A stretch of 41,477 nt of DNA, taken from contig JAQWOR010000030.1 in NCBI GenBank assembly GCA_029245785.1, positions 1-41,477 of the forward strand, written 5' to 3'. Below are positions 1-8,813 of the stretch, piece by piece. The first letter of the stretch is position 1. Each line of letters begins with the position of its first letter. The translations under genes were made by a program, and so were the position numbers. The notes below the pieces were generated by a model. The model saw nothing but the letters and a program-made list of their open reading frames with translations, did no database searches and was not told where the DNA came from. This stretch comes from Polaribacter sp. (GTDB lineage Bacteria > Bacteroidota > Bacteroidia > Flavobacteriales > Flavobacteriaceae).

Positions 1-1
1 A

Positions 2-199
2 GAATACAGAATGCATGGAAGAATTCAAGATGCCATTCAGTTCATAGAAAATGGTTTTTTAAAAACAGGGACACTAGAATCGCTTTCTTCTAAAGTTGGT
101 TTTTCTTCGTACAACCCTTTTTTTAGGGCTTTTAAAAAAATTACAAAGTTATCTCCACAAGAGTACATTTCAAAAAATAGAAAAATATACACTCCTTAA
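2..199 (+). CDS. AraC-family regulator, C-terminal end (partial)
   Basis: Open frame entering from the left edge and ending at a TAA at 197-199; 65 codons are visible and the real start lies outside the window. The visible part is the second half of an AraC/XylS DNA-binding domain: a helix followed by the signature GFSSYNPFFRAFKKITKLSP, ending shortly after PQEYI. In this family the domain binds promoter DNA through two helix-turn-helix units, and the partner or sensor domain is N-terminal, so the ligand cannot be told from here. The ATG at 11 is internal, because the frame continues upstream of it in register with the family. Family confident; target genes unknown. Confidence 0.75.
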   Translation, partial: EYRMHGRIQDAIQFIENGFLKTGTLESLSSKVGFSSYNPFFRAFKKITKLSPQEYISKNRKIYTP

Positions 200-268
200 A
201 TGCAAAAAACCCACTCAAACATATGAGAAAGTTTTTTTATATTTTATTTTAACCGAAACTGTTCACTG

Positions 269-293
269 GATTCCTGCCTTCGCAGGAATGACA
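269..293. repeat. 25-base palindromic element, copy 1
   Basis: The core ATTCCTGCCTTCGCAGGAAT (270-289) folds into an 8-bp stem with a CTTC loop. The whole 25 bases recur exactly, in reverse complement, at 403-427. Short elements of this type are dispersed through many bacterial genomes; no coding capacity. Confidence 0.85.
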
Positions 294-402
294 AAAAGAA
301 AAACCCACATCAATACATGTTGTACAAAGAGCACCTAAGTGTATAGCTCCGCATACGTTAACGATGACAATAAAACTGCTTATTCCCTAATAATTGTACT
401 AC

Positions 403-427
403 TGTCATTCCTGCGAAGGCAGGAATC
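403..427. repeat. 25-base palindromic element, copy 2 (inverted)
   Basis: Exact reverse complement of 269-293; stem 407-414 pairs with 419-426 around a GAAG loop. The two copies bracket 109 bases, so they could also pair with each other across the gap. Confidence 0.85.
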
Positions 428-460
428 TAAAGTAGTTTTAACTTCAGACTTCCAACTTAT

Positions 461-500
461 AACTGATAATTGTTCACTGATGACTGAAAACTGTTCACTG
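461..500. repeat. Short degenerate direct repeat (TGTTCACTG type)
   Basis: Two imperfect units of about 20 bases, each ending in TGTTCACTG (471-479 and 492-500); a further ACTGTTCACTG lies at 258-268 beside the first palindrome. It abuts the ketosynthase stop codon. Probably a low-complexity dispersed repeat. Confidence 0.6.
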
Positions 501-505
501 AAAAA

Positions 506-1507
506 CTACCATCTCATAATCACAGAGCCCCAAGTAAATCCGCTACCAAAAGCCGCCAATACTACCAAATCATTGTCTTTGATCTTTCCTGTTTCCCAAG
601 CTTCTGTTAAGGCAATTGGAATGGAAGCCGCCGTAGTATTTCCATATTTTTGAATGTTATTAAATACTTGATCATCGCTTAAACCAAATTTTCGTTGCAC
701 AAATTGAGAGATTCTTAAATTTGCCTGATGTGGAATTAGCATATCAATAGCATCTTTTGAGAGGTTGTTTTTTTCTAAAGCTTCTATAATTACTTCACTA
801 AATCGAACCACTGCGTTCTTAAACACAAAGGTTCCGTCCATATAAGGAAAATACGAAATATCTTCTGGGTTGTCCATCAATTCAGGAACCCATTTTGCAA
901 TGCTTGGTGATTCAACAATTAGTTTATCGGCATATTTTCCTTCACTGTGTAAATGTGTAGACAAAATTCCTTTTGTTGGGTCTTCTTCTCTTGTCAATAC
1001 TGCTGCTCCTGCTCCATCTCCAAAAATAACAGAAACACCTCTACCTCTGGTTGTTTTATCCAATCCATTTGAATGAAATTCTGCACCAATTACCAAGATA
1101 TTTTTATACATACCTGTTTTAATAAACTGATCTGCTGTTGAAATTGCGTATACAAAACCAGTACATTGATTTCTAATATCAATGGCACCAATGGTATCCA
1201 TCTCTAGCATTTCTTGAATTTGAACCCCACATCCAGGGAAATAATAATCTGGACTCAACGTAGCAAAAACAATAAAATCAATGTCTTTATTGGTCACTCC
1301 TGCCCGTTCCATTGCAATTCTGGCAGCCTTTGCTCCCATTACTGCAGAGGTGTCTTCAGAACCTTCAGCAATCCAACGACGTGTCTTAATCCCTGTTCGT
1401 TCTTGTATCCAGGCATCATCCGTATCCATTATTTTAGACAAATCATCATTGGTAACCACGTTGTCTGGCACATAATGTCCTAAGCCTATTATCTTTGAAT
1501 TATACAT
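506..1507 (-). CDS. 3-oxoacyl-ACP synthase III family protein (FabH-like)
   Basis: 333 residues, full length for ketoacyl-ACP synthase III, which condenses an acyl-CoA starter with malonyl-ACP to begin fatty-acid or related chains in the cytoplasm. The catalytic triad is complete: Cys115 in NQCTGFVYA, His260 in IPHQANLRI and Asn290 in KYGNTTAASIP, with the same His-Asn spacing as E. coli FabH. The ERTGI box (36-40) and the GDGAGA loop (163-168) are present. The ATG at 1507 follows a short leader with a TAnnTTTG promoter. The gene stands alone, not in a fab cluster, so it may be a paralogue with a dedicated substrate rather than the housekeeping FabH; I leave the symbol empty. Family very sure. 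Confidence 0.92.
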   Translation of the reverse strand: MYNSKIIGLGHYVPDNVVTNDDLSKIMDTDDAWIQERTGIKTRRWIAEGSEDTSAVMGAKAARIAMERAGVTNKDIDFIVFATLSPDYYFPGCGVQIQEMLEMDTIGAIDIRNQCTGFVYAISTADQFIKTGMYKNILVIGAEFHSNGLDKTTRGRGVSVIFGDGAGAAVLTREEDPTKGILSTHLHSEGKYADKLIVESPSIAKWVPELMDNPEDISYFPYMDGTFVFKNAVVRFSEVIIEALEKNNLSKDAIDMLIPHQANLRISQFVQRKFGLSDDQVFNNIQKYGNTTAASIPIALTEAWETGKIKDNDLVVLAAFGSGFTWGSVIMRW

Positions 1508-1547
1508 ACTTATATCTTTTTTAATTGTTTGTAAACATATTAGCTAC

Positions 1548-1555
1548 CAAACTTA
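1548..1555 (-). promoter_or_regulatory. -7 promoter element for the ketosynthase gene
   Basis: TAAGTTTG on the minus strand matches the Bacteroidota -7 consensus TAnnTTTG and lies about 40 bases before the ATG. No clear TTG -33 box is seen upstream. Confidence 0.5.
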
Positions 1556-1622
1556 CTAAATTATTTATATCTTTACAGAGTAGTTTTATAAAACATCAAA
1601 CAACTATAACCAAACTTCTAGA

Positions 1623-1654
1623 AGCGTCAATGTATTTTACATTGGCGTTTTTTA
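1623..1654 (+). terminator. Strong hairpin plus T-run upstream of htpG
   Basis: Bases 1623-1634 pair with 1638-1649 (12 bp, two G-T wobbles, 3-base loop), followed by a T-run to 1653. This is a classic intrinsic terminator shape on the plus strand, yet it sits between two divergent genes with no plus-strand gene before it. It could end a small RNA or act as an attenuator in a long htpG leader. Structure seen; role inferred. Confidence 0.65.
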
Positions 1655-1741
1655 TGTCAGATTGTCACAATTCTTCTTTTTGGTATTTTTTTTGACTATA
1701 CCCTATCATAACATTTAAAACAACAAAACAAACATATAATT

Positions 1742-3625
1742 ATGAGTAAAGGAAATATCAATGTATCGGTAGAGAATATTTTTCCACTGATTAAAAAGTT
1801 CTTGTATTCTGATCACGAAATATTTTTACGTGAATTAATCTCGAATGGAACAGATGCCACTACAAAACTAAAACACTTAATTGCTATTGGAGAAGCTAAC
1901 GTAGAGTTAGGAAACGCTCAAATAGAGATTAAAATTAACAAAGAAGACAAAACGCTTCGCATTTCTGACCAAGGTTTAGGGATGACTGCTGAAGAAGTTG
2001 AAAAATACATCAATCAAATTGCCTTTTCTGGAGCTGAAGAGTTTTTAGACAAATACAAAGACAAGGACAATAATGCTGGCGTAATTGGTCACTTCGGATT
2101 AGGATTTTATTCTGCTTTTATGGTCGCTGACAAAGTAGATATTATCACCAAATCGTACAAAGATGAAAAGGCCGTGAAATGGTCTTGTGATGGCTCTCCA
2201 GAATACACGATTGTAGAAGACGAAAAGACAGAAAGAGGTACCGAAATCGTTTTGCATATTGCTGATGATTCTACAGAGTTCTTAGAAGAGTCTAAAATCA
2301 ACGAATTACTTACTAAATACAACCGCTTCAACCAAGTGGCTATTAAGTTTGGAACCAAAGAAGAAACGGTGCCTTTGGCTGATGATGCTGACAAAGATGC
2401 AACCCCAGAAACCATAACTGTTGACAATATCATCAACAATACAGCACCAGCTTGGACAAAGAAGCCTGCTGATTTAGAAGAGGAAGATTACAAAACATTT
2501 TATAGAGAATTGTATCCAATGCAATTCGAAGAGTCTTTGTTCAACATTCACTTAAACGTAGACTACCCGTTCAACTTAACAGGAATCTTATATTTCCCAA
2601 AGTTGAGTCCGAATATGGATGTGCAAAAAGACAAGATTCAGTTGTATCAAAACCAAGTGTTTGTAACAGATAATGTAGAAGGCATTGTTCCTGACTTTTT
2701 ACAAATGCTAAAAGGTGTTATTGATTCTCCAGACATTCCATTAAATGTTTCTCGTTCTTATTTACAGGTAGATGGCGCTGTAAAGAAAATTGCAGGTCAT
2801 ATTACCAAAAAAGTAGCGGACAAATTAACCTCATTGTTTAAAAACAATCGTGAAGAGTTTGAGGCAAAATGGAACGATATTAAAATGATCATTGAATACG
2901 GAATGCTATCCGAAGAAAAATTCTTTGACAAATCAAAAACATTTGCACTGTACCCAACAGTAAATGATGCACATTTTACCTTTGATGAATTGCTAGAAAA
3001 AACAAAAGAGGCACAAACAGATAAAGATGGAAATCATATCATTTTATATGCGGCAAATAAGGAAGCACAACACAGTTATATTCAAGATGCCAAAGAAAAA
3101 GGCTATGAAGTATTACTGTTAGATTCTCCGATTGTTTCTCACTTGATGCAAAAACTAGAAACGGCAAACGACAAAGTAAAGTTTACGCGTGTAGATGCAG
3201 ATCATATTGATAATTTAATCAAAAAAGAAGATACTGTAATTAGCAAATTAACGGACGAAGAAAAAGAAGCTTTAAAACCAATTATTGAAGATAGTGTTCC
3301 AAAAGAAACCTATACAGTTCAATTGGAAGCTATGGATTCTTCTGCATCTCCATTTTTAATTACGGTTCCAGAATTTATGCGTAGAATGAAAGAAATGAGC
3401 GCAACTGGTGGCGGTATGATGGGTATGGGAAACATGCCAGAAATGTACAATTTGGTAGTGAACACCAATTATGAATTGGTAGGTGAAATTTTAAACACCA
3501 AAACCGAAAAGAAACAAAAACGCTTGATCAAACAAGCTTTTGATTTGGCAAAACTATCTCAAAACTTACTGCACGGTGAAGCATTAACCAATTTTATCAA
3601 GCGTAGTTACGAATTGATAAAATAG
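1742..3625 (+). CDS. htpG: Molecular chaperone HtpG (Hsp90)
   Basis: 627 residues, full length for bacterial Hsp90, an ATP-dependent cytosolic chaperone dimer. The N-terminal GHKL ATPase shows ELISNGTDAT (Glu31, Asn35, Asp38), the DQGLGM box, and the glycine-rich lid GHFGLGFYSAF. The middle domain has the conserved NVSRSYLQ stretch carrying the Arg that contacts the ATP gamma-phosphate. The C-terminal dimerisation domain includes a Met/Gly-rich loop (GGGMMGMGNMPEM). The charged linker of eukaryotic Hsp90 is absent, as usual in bacteria. Stands alone with its own terminator. The region before it contains a hairpin that may modulate expression; no clear heat-shock operator was found. Confidence 0.98.
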   Translation: MSKGNINVSVENIFPLIKKFLYSDHEIFLRELISNGTDATTKLKHLIAIGEANVELGNAQIEIKINKEDKTLRISDQGLGMTAEEVEKYINQIAFSGAEEFLDKYKDKDNNAGVIGHFGLGFYSAFMVADKVDIITKSYKDEKAVKWSCDGSPEYTIVEDEKTERGTEIVLHIADDSTEFLEESKINELLTKYNRFNQVAIKFGTKEETVPLADDADKDATPETITVDNIINNTAPAWTKKPADLEEEDYKTFYRELYPMQFEESLFNIHLNVDYPFNLTGILYFPKLSPNMDVQKDKIQLYQNQVFVTDNVEGIVPDFLQMLKGVIDSPDIPLNVSRSYLQVDGAVKKIAGHITKKVADKLTSLFKNNREEFEAKWNDIKMIIEYGMLSEEKFFDKSKTFALYPTVNDAHFTFDELLEKTKEAQTDKDGNHIILYAANKEAQHSYIQDAKEKGYEVLLLDSPIVSHLMQKLETANDKVKFTRVDADHIDNLIKKEDTVISKLTDEEKEALKPIIEDSVPKETYTVQLEAMDSSASPFLITVPEFMRRMKEMSATGGGMMGMGNMPEMYNLVVNTNYELVGEILNTKTEKKQKRLIKQAFDLAKLSQNLLHGEALTNFIKRSYELIK

Positions 3626-3645
3626 GCACTACTTGCCCAACAACT

Positions 3646-3680
3646 AAAAACCTCTTTGTAAAAAACAAAGAGGTTTTTTT
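3646..3680 (+). terminator. Intrinsic terminator of htpG
   Basis: CCTCTTTG (3651-3658) pairs with CAAAGAGG (3666-3673), extended by flanking A and T runs; seven Ts follow. It lies 20 bases after the htpG stop. Confidence 0.92.
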
Positions 3681-3781
3681 GTTTAAAACAGTAACCTCTT
3701 AGTCATTGCCCTATTATTCAATGTAGTCCTTATAAATCCATGAATTTATTTTAGTTATCTTAGGGCTCTAAATATGTTCTT

Positions 3782-5566
3782 ATGAAAAAAATCATTGTAT
3801 CCATCATCACTATTTCTATCCTTTTTATTGCTTGTAAAAAGCAAGCTAAACAAACCGTAGCTGGTAAAGAAAATGAAGCCTTTAATCAATTTTTAGAAGC
3901 GTATTATCAAGGCGGGTTGCAATTAAATCCCATCAATGCAACGTTTGCTGGAGATAACAGATACAACGATCAGTTTCCGAATACACTATCAAAAGATTAT
4001 CAGCAAAAAATAACAACATTTTTCACGGATTACCTTACAAAAGCAGCTGAGTACACCGATGAAACACTGACTGAAAGTCAGCAAATGAGCAAAGCGGTCT
4101 TAATTTGGGATTGCGAAATACGTTTAGAACAGCTCAAGTTTAAAAAAGGATTGTTAATGCCTATTGATCAAATGTGGTCTGTTCATTTAATGATGGGTCA
4201 ATTGGGAAGTGGCGCTAGTGCACAACCGTTTAAAACAGTTGTAGATTACACCAATTGGTTACAGCGTTTAGAAGGCTATGACACCTGGTTACATACTGCC
4301 ATAGAAAGAATGCAACAAGGAATCAAAGAAGGTTATGTACTACCTGCTTCTTTAACAAAAAAGGTGATTCCTCAATTTGAAGTCTTAGCCACCACAGCAT
4401 TGAAAAAACATTTATTTTACAGTCCTCTTAACACGTTTCCAGAAAGTTTTTCTAAAAGCGACAAAGAAAAATTGACAAAAGCGTGCACCAAAATGCTTTC
4501 TAAAAAGTTGCTACCAACTTTTAACAACATGTATCAATTTTTAACCACTGACTATCTCTCTTCAAGTAGAACAAGTAGTGGTATTTCTGATACTCCGAAT
4601 GGATTGGATTACTACAAACATGCTATCAAAAACTATACAACTACAACCATGACCGCTGATGAAATTCACAACCTGGGCTTAAGCGAAGTTGCGCGTATTT
4701 TATCAGAAATGGAAAAAGTAAAACAAGAGGTGGGTTTTAGAGGAACCTTAAAAGAGTTCTTTGATGATGTTCGAAAGAACAAAAAACTGATGCCATATAC
4801 AACACCTAAGCAAATTATTGACCATTTTAACGAGATTCATACCCAAATGAAACCTCAGCTAGAAAAATTATTTGGTAACAAACCAAAAACGGCATTCATG
4901 GTAAAACAGACAGAGAAATTTAGAGAAGCCTCTGCAAGTGCAGAATACAACCAAGGTTCTTTAGACGGAACACGTCCTGGGGTTTTCTATACGCCAATTC
5001 CTGATGCCACAAAATACAATGTCTTTTCTGATGAAGCCTTATTTTTACATGAGGCAATTCCTGGACATCACTATCAAATTTCTTTACAACAAGAAAACAC
5101 AAGCTTACCAAGCTTTAGAAAAACCCTTTGGTATAGCGCTTATGGAGAAGGCTGGGCGTTGTATACCGAAAACTTAGGAAAAGAATTGGGGTTGTACACA
5201 GATCCGTATCAATATTTTGGAATGCTAGGAATGGAAATGCACAGGGCAATTCGGTTGGTTGTAGATACAGGCTTACACACAAAAGGATGGTCTAGAGAAA
5301 AAGCCATTCAATACTCATTAGATAACGAAGCTGAAAGTGAAGCAGGTATTACGTCAGAAATTGAACGCTATATGGCAAATCCCGGACAAGCATTGTCGTA
5401 TAAAATTGGGCAATTAAAAATTAGAGAATTACGCGCAAAAGCCACTCAAGAATTGGGCGATGCATTTGACATTAAAGAGTTTCACAATCAAGTGTTAGCA
5501 TCTGGTTGTATTCCATTAGCTTTATTAGAAGCTAAAATTAACAAATGGATTGCAGCTTCCAAATAA
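3782..5566 (+). CDS. DUF885-family lipoprotein metallopeptidase
   Basis: 594 residues with a lipoprotein signal peptide ending in LFIAC (Cys18), so the protein is exported and lipid-anchored. The body matches the DUF885 family, predicted zinc peptidases: the HEAIPGHHYQ motif (His423, Glu424, then Gly428-His429-His430) supplies metal ligands and catalytic Glu, and the later segment NEAESEAGITSEIERYM carries further conserved acidic residues typical of the family. First gene of a long plus-strand run of exported hydrolases; the next gene starts 34 bases later, so co-transcription is likely. A weak -7-like TATCTTAG precedes it. Peptide substrate is unknown. Family confident, activity inferred. 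Confidence 0.9.
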   Translation: MKKIIVSIITISILFIACKKQAKQTVAGKENEAFNQFLEAYYQGGLQLNPINATFAGDNRYNDQFPNTLSKDYQQKITTFFTDYLTKAAEYTDETLTESQQMSKAVLIWDCEIRLEQLKFKKGLLMPIDQMWSVHLMMGQLGSGASAQPFKTVVDYTNWLQRLEGYDTWLHTAIERMQQGIKEGYVLPASLTKKVIPQFEVLATTALKKHLFYSPLNTFPESFSKSDKEKLTKACTKMLSKKLLPTFNNMYQFLTTDYLSSSRTSSGISDTPNGLDYYKHAIKNYTTTTMTADEIHNLGLSEVARILSEMEKVKQEVGFRGTLKEFFDDVRKNKKLMPYTTPKQIIDHFNEIHTQMKPQLEKLFGNKPKTAFMVKQTEKFREASASAEYNQGSLDGTRPGVFYTPIPDATKYNVFSDEALFLHEAIPGHHYQISLQQENTSLPSFRKTLWYSAYGEGWALYTENLGKELGLYTDPYQYFGMLGMEMHRAIRLVVDTGLHTKGWSREKAIQYSLDNEAESEAGITSEIERYMANPGQALSYKIGQLKIRELRAKATQELGDAFDIKEFHNQVLASGCIPLALLEAKINKWIAASK

Positions 5567-5600
5567 CCCACATTATATAAACATTAAATTAGCTGTTTTT

Positions 5601-6884
5601 ATGAAAAAAACAATCTTCTTCCTTTTTATTTCGACGATTGCATTTTCGCAGACAAAATCAATTCAAAAATCGCTTCCTTTATACGAAGCCAAGCCCTCAA
5701 GTGCAGGAATGTCTACAGAGCGTTTAATGCGTATTGACGCAATGCTTAAAAACGCCATTGTTAAAAAAGAAATTCCTGGAGCGGTGGCGCTAGTTTCTAG
5801 AAACGGAAAAATAGTGTACCACAAAGCATTCGGGATTGCAAATAGAGAAACGAACAAAGCAATGCAACGAGATGCTATTTTTAGAATAGCTTCTCAAACC
5901 AAAGCAATTACGTCAACTGCCGTAATGATGCTTTGGGAAAAAGGCTTATTTCAATTAGATGACCCTATTTCTAAGTACATACCAGAATTTAAAGAGGCAC
6001 AAATTCTAGACACTTTTAACGAAAAAGACTCTTCATACACCACCAAACCAGCTAAAAACCAAATCACTATCAGGCATTTAATCACACATACCTCTGGTAT
6101 TGGCTATGGTTTTATTGATTCTGACAGTCGGTTTAGAAAAATGTACCAAAAAGCAGGTATCATTGACGCCTTTACAGACAAACCAATAACCATCAAAGAA
6201 AACATTAAAAAATTGGCAACACTACCCTTGCACTTTAATCCTGGCGAAAAGTACAGTTATAGTGAAGGTATCGATGTATTAGGTTATTTTATAGAAATTT
6301 TATCAGGAAAACCTTTAGATGTTTTTTTCATAGAACATATCTTTAAACCTCTTGGCATGCATGATACCTGGTTTTATGTACCAAAAGCCAAAAACCATCG
6401 CTTGGTAGGCATCCAAACAAAAGAAGACAAGCAGTGGAAACAGTATACTTCTGATCTTTTTGAAACCGATTTTCCAATAAAAGGAGCAAAAACATTTTTT
6501 AGTGGTGGAGGCGGACTCTCAAGTACTGCGAAGGACTACGCTACTTTTTTACAAATGTATTTAAACAATGGCGAGTTAAATGGCATTCGCATATTAAGCA
6601 GAACAACCATTCAGTTTATGATGGCAAATCACATCGGAAAACTTTGGGGAGACACTGGTTCTTACCACGGATTGGCTTTTATGGTCACTGATCAAAAAGG
6701 GCAAGATAAAGGTGGTGACGGGAGCAAAGGTACTTTTGCATGGGGAGGTTATTTTAACACTGTTTATTTTGCAGACCCAAAAGAAAAAACAATTGGAATT
6801 TTAATGAAACAAACCATAGACATTGGTTCTGACACTACTGGATGGCGTTTTAGACAATTGGTAGGACAAGCAATTGATGATTGA
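5601..6884 (+). CDS. Exported serine hydrolase, beta-lactamase/EstB family
   Basis: 427 residues from the ATG at 5601, chosen because it begins a clean signal peptide (MKKTIFFLFISTIAFSQ) and avoids overlap with the previous gene; an upstream in-frame start at 5550 would hide the signal peptide. Fold: class C beta-lactamase/family VIII esterase. Ser98-x-x-Lys101 in ASQTK is the nucleophile pair; Tyr220 in YSEGIDVLG fits the EstB tyrosine motif better than the YxN of true beta-lactamases; WGGYFNT near the end replaces the KTG box. The GGGGLSSTAKDY stretch is typical of the esterase branch. Expected to hydrolyse esters or small peptides in the periplasm; antibiotic resistance should not be assumed. 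Confidence 0.9.
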   Translation: MKKTIFFLFISTIAFSQTKSIQKSLPLYEAKPSSAGMSTERLMRIDAMLKNAIVKKEIPGAVALVSRNGKIVYHKAFGIANRETNKAMQRDAIFRIASQTKAITSTAVMMLWEKGLFQLDDPISKYIPEFKEAQILDTFNEKDSSYTTKPAKNQITIRHLITHTSGIGYGFIDSDSRFRKMYQKAGIIDAFTDKPITIKENIKKLATLPLHFNPGEKYSYSEGIDVLGYFIEILSGKPLDVFFIEHIFKPLGMHDTWFYVPKAKNHRLVGIQTKEDKQWKQYTSDLFETDFPIKGAKTFFSGGGGLSSTAKDYATFLQMYLNNGELNGIRILSRTTIQFMMANHIGKLWGDTGSYHGLAFMVTDQKGQDKGGDGSKGTFAWGGYFNTVYFADPKEKTIGILMKQTIDIGSDTTGWRFRQLVGQAIDD

Positions 6885-6902
6885 TTTATAAAATATACTT
6901 CT

Positions 6903-7754
6903 ATGAAAAAACTATGCGTTGCACTCTTACTATCATCAATAGGGTTTGCACAAACAACTACCGAAGTCTTTCTTTTTGAACTTTCAAATGCACATGGAAT
7001 TTGGAACGTTGGCACAGGGAAAAACATTTCTAACAATGAAGGTTATGACAGTCAGCCATCTTTTTACAGCAAAAAATCCATCTTGTTTTCATCCACAAGA
7101 AACAAACAAACCGACATTGCCAACTACCATATAAAAACTGGCAAGGTGACCTTTTTAAACAACACGCCTAACGGCGGAGAATATTCTCCACAACGGATTC
7201 CGAAATCTAAAAACATCTCTGCTGTACGCCTAGATACTGATGGTCTACAGCGATTTTACAACTACAATATTACAACTGGAAAAAGCAACGAGCTTATCAA
7301 AGACTTAAAGGTTGCCTACCCAATGTGGTATGATAAAAACACGGTACTCTGTGTCACGATTATTGGCAAAGGACTCGATTTAATTGTGCATGACAGAAAA
7401 ACAAGGACCAACACAACCATTCAAAAAAAAGTGGGACGTTCCTTACATGCTATCCCGAATTCAGATCTGATTAGTTATATCAGTAAAGAAAATACCCAAT
7501 GGGAAATTAGATCTCTACACCCAAAAACAGGTGAAACAAAAAGAATAGTTAATACTATTGACAAATGTGAAGATATTTGTTGGTTGCCAGACGGGACTTT
7601 ATTGGCGGCAAATAAGAATGTTATTTTTAAATACAATCCAACTACTGACAAAAAGTGGACTGTTTTTCATGCGTTTCCCAAAGAGACATTTAAAAATATT
7701 TCAAGAATTCTTGTCGGCAAAAAAGGAACTAAATTGGTGCTTGTTTCGGAATGA
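6903..7754 (+). CDS. Exported TolB-like beta-propeller protein
   Basis: 283 residues with an N-terminal signal peptide (MKKLCVALLLSSIGFAQ). The body is built of repeating strands of the TolB/PD40 type, for example QPSFYSKKSILFSSTR, followed by blocks such as YNYNITTGKSN and LHPKTGETKRI about 45 residues apart, consistent with a six-blade-like propeller without a catalytic domain. Such modules usually bind proteins or ligands at the cell surface or in the periplasm. It starts 18 bases after the serine hydrolase and probably shares its transcript. The ECF-sigma pair is convergent, with its end only 2 bases away. Function unknown; the repeat assignment is moderately sure. Confidence 0.75.
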   Translation: MKKLCVALLLSSIGFAQTTTEVFLFELSNAHGIWNVGTGKNISNNEGYDSQPSFYSKKSILFSSTRNKQTDIANYHIKTGKVTFLNNTPNGGEYSPQRIPKSKNISAVRLDTDGLQRFYNYNITTGKSNELIKDLKVAYPMWYDKNTVLCVTIIGKGLDLIVHDRKTRTNTTIQKKVGRSLHAIPNSDLISYISKENTQWEIRSLHPKTGETKRIVNTIDKCEDICWLPDGTLLAANKNVIFKYNPTTDKKWTVFHAFPKETFKNISRILVGKKGTKLVLVSE

Positions 7755-7756
7755 TT

Positions 7757-8173
7757 TTAAACGCTTAGTTGCTTTTCAAAATAGCCTTTTAAATACACTA
7801 ATTGGATAGCAATCAACACCGCAAACAAACAAGCAGTATACAAAACGGTATTTGAAACCGAGAATCCATCAAACAAGCCAGATATATTTATTTTTTCTAG
7901 AAATGAGAAATTTAATTCAGGAAATGTAAGCCATTTACTTTCAACTCCTTTTACAGATACCAACAAAATTGCTATTATGCTTGTAGCAAGCAAGAACCAT
8001 CCCTTTTTAGAAATTAATGGTTTATAGGCAACAGTGCTTTTTGTTATTTCCAAATCAGAAATCACACCCATAATCTTAGACGTAAAATCTACCGATGGCG
8101 ATTCCAATTCAATTTCTTTCAAATACTTTTTTGCAAAAGTATTGAGTTTTTGATTTTCCTTATGTTCTTCCAT
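7757..8173 (-). CDS. Probable membrane anti-sigma factor
   Basis: 138 residues: a soluble N-terminal part of about 55 residues, a membrane segment (WFLLATSIIAILLVSV, near 60-75), a short extracytoplasmic loop, and a second segment near the C-terminus (TVLYTACLFAVLIAIQLVYL). I recognise no named anti-sigma domain. The assignment rests on context: its start codon lies inside the end of the ECF sigma gene (14-base overlap, translational coupling), the usual arrangement of a sigma factor and its membrane inhibitor. The N-terminal segment would be the sigma-binding part. It could instead be an unrelated membrane protein of the same regulon. Confidence 0.65.
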   Translation of the reverse strand: MEEHKENQKLNTFAKKYLKEIELESPSVDFTSKIMGVISDLEITKSTVAYKPLISKKGWFLLATSIIAILLVSVKGVESKWLTFPELNFSFLEKINISGLFDGFSVSNTVLYTACLFAVLIAIQLVYLKGYFEKQLSV

Positions 8174-8744
8174 AATGGTTGATTATTTCAGGTTCAACAG
8201 TATTCTTTACAATGCTCAATAACTTCTTTCGTGCTCTGTGTAATTTCACTTTTACATTGGCTTCAGTTATAGATGTTATTTCTACAATTTCTTTCAAACT
8301 TAGCTCTTTAAAATAGAAAAACACCAATACTGCTTTTTCTTCTTCAGGTAATTGATTTAAACAAGTATTGATTACTGCTGCGCGTTCTTTTTTTTCTATT
8401 CCGTCTAAAATGGTCTCTACAGACGCTAGCTGATTCTCCGTAACATCATCAATAACCACTTGATTTCTTTGATAAGCATTCTTTTTAATACTGTCTAAAC
8501 AAGTATTGTAAGAAATTTTATACAACCACGTAGAGAATTTTGAATCTCCTTTAAACTTTGACAAGTATTTATAGACTTTGATGAATGAATCTTGCGATAT
8601 TTCCTCAGCATCTTCTCTGCTCCTTGTCATCTTAACAGCCAACGTAAACACCATGTCTTTATACCTTTCAACAAGAAAAGCAAAAGCATTGACATCACCA
8701 TGTAGTGTTTTTTCTATATAGTATTCATCGGTTTGTTTGGTCAT
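8160..8744 (-). CDS. ECF RNA polymerase sigma factor (RpoE-like)
   Basis: 194 residues, the usual length of an extracytoplasmic-function sigma factor. Region 2 covers about residues 15-85 with the core-binding and -10 recognising segment (DAEEISQDSFIKVYK, FSTWLYKISYN). Region 4 is near 130-180 (LPEEEKAVLVFFYFKELSLK and the helix ITEANVKVKLHRARKKL). No extra C-terminal sensor domain. It overlaps the downstream membrane gene by 14 bases, so the pair is a sigma/anti-sigma operon. Immediately upstream is a TGTAACCT-N15-AGTC element also found in front of the divergent gene, suggesting autoregulation. The predicted RNA start would be only a few bases before the ATG, giving an almost leaderless message. 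Confidence 0.95.
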   Translation of the reverse strand: MTKQTDEYYIEKTLHGDVNAFAFLVERYKDMVFTLAVKMTRSREDAEEISQDSFIKVYKYLSKFKGDSKFSTWLYKISYNTCLDSIKKNAYQRNQVVIDDVTENQLASVETILDGIEKKERAAVINTCLNQLPEEEKAVLVFFYFKELSLKEIVEITSITEANVKVKLHRARKKLLSIVKNTVEPEIINHYGRT

Positions 8745-8754
8745 TAGTATCTTT

Positions 8755-8781
8755 GACTCCTATTACTGTATATAGGTTACA
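8755..8781 (-). promoter_or_regulatory. Probable ECF-sigma promoter of the sigma operon
   Basis: On the minus strand TGTAACCT (8781-8774) is followed by exactly 15 bases and AGTC (8758-8755). The GTAAC-type -35 and GTC-type -10 resemble promoters used by ECF sigma factors. The same boxes at the same spacing face the opposite direction at 8814-8840. Confidence 0.7.
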
Positions 8782-8813
8782 CAATTGTTCAATTAAAATA
8801 AAATAATTTTTTT

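Larger units (their letters stand above)
200..505. other. Non-coding gap rich in small repeats
   Basis: About 300 bases between the AraC-type gene end and the end of the convergent ketosynthase gene. I see no convincing gene. It holds two inverted copies of a 25-base hairpin element (269-293, 403-427) and a short degenerate direct repeat (461-500). Short open frames here have repeat-derived, non-protein-like sequence. Confidence 0.6.

Noticed and set aside
5601..6884. Class C beta-lactamase (antibiotic resistance) call
   Set aside because: SxxK is present, but the tyrosine motif and WGG box follow the EstB-type esterase branch and the YxN/KTG boxes are missing.
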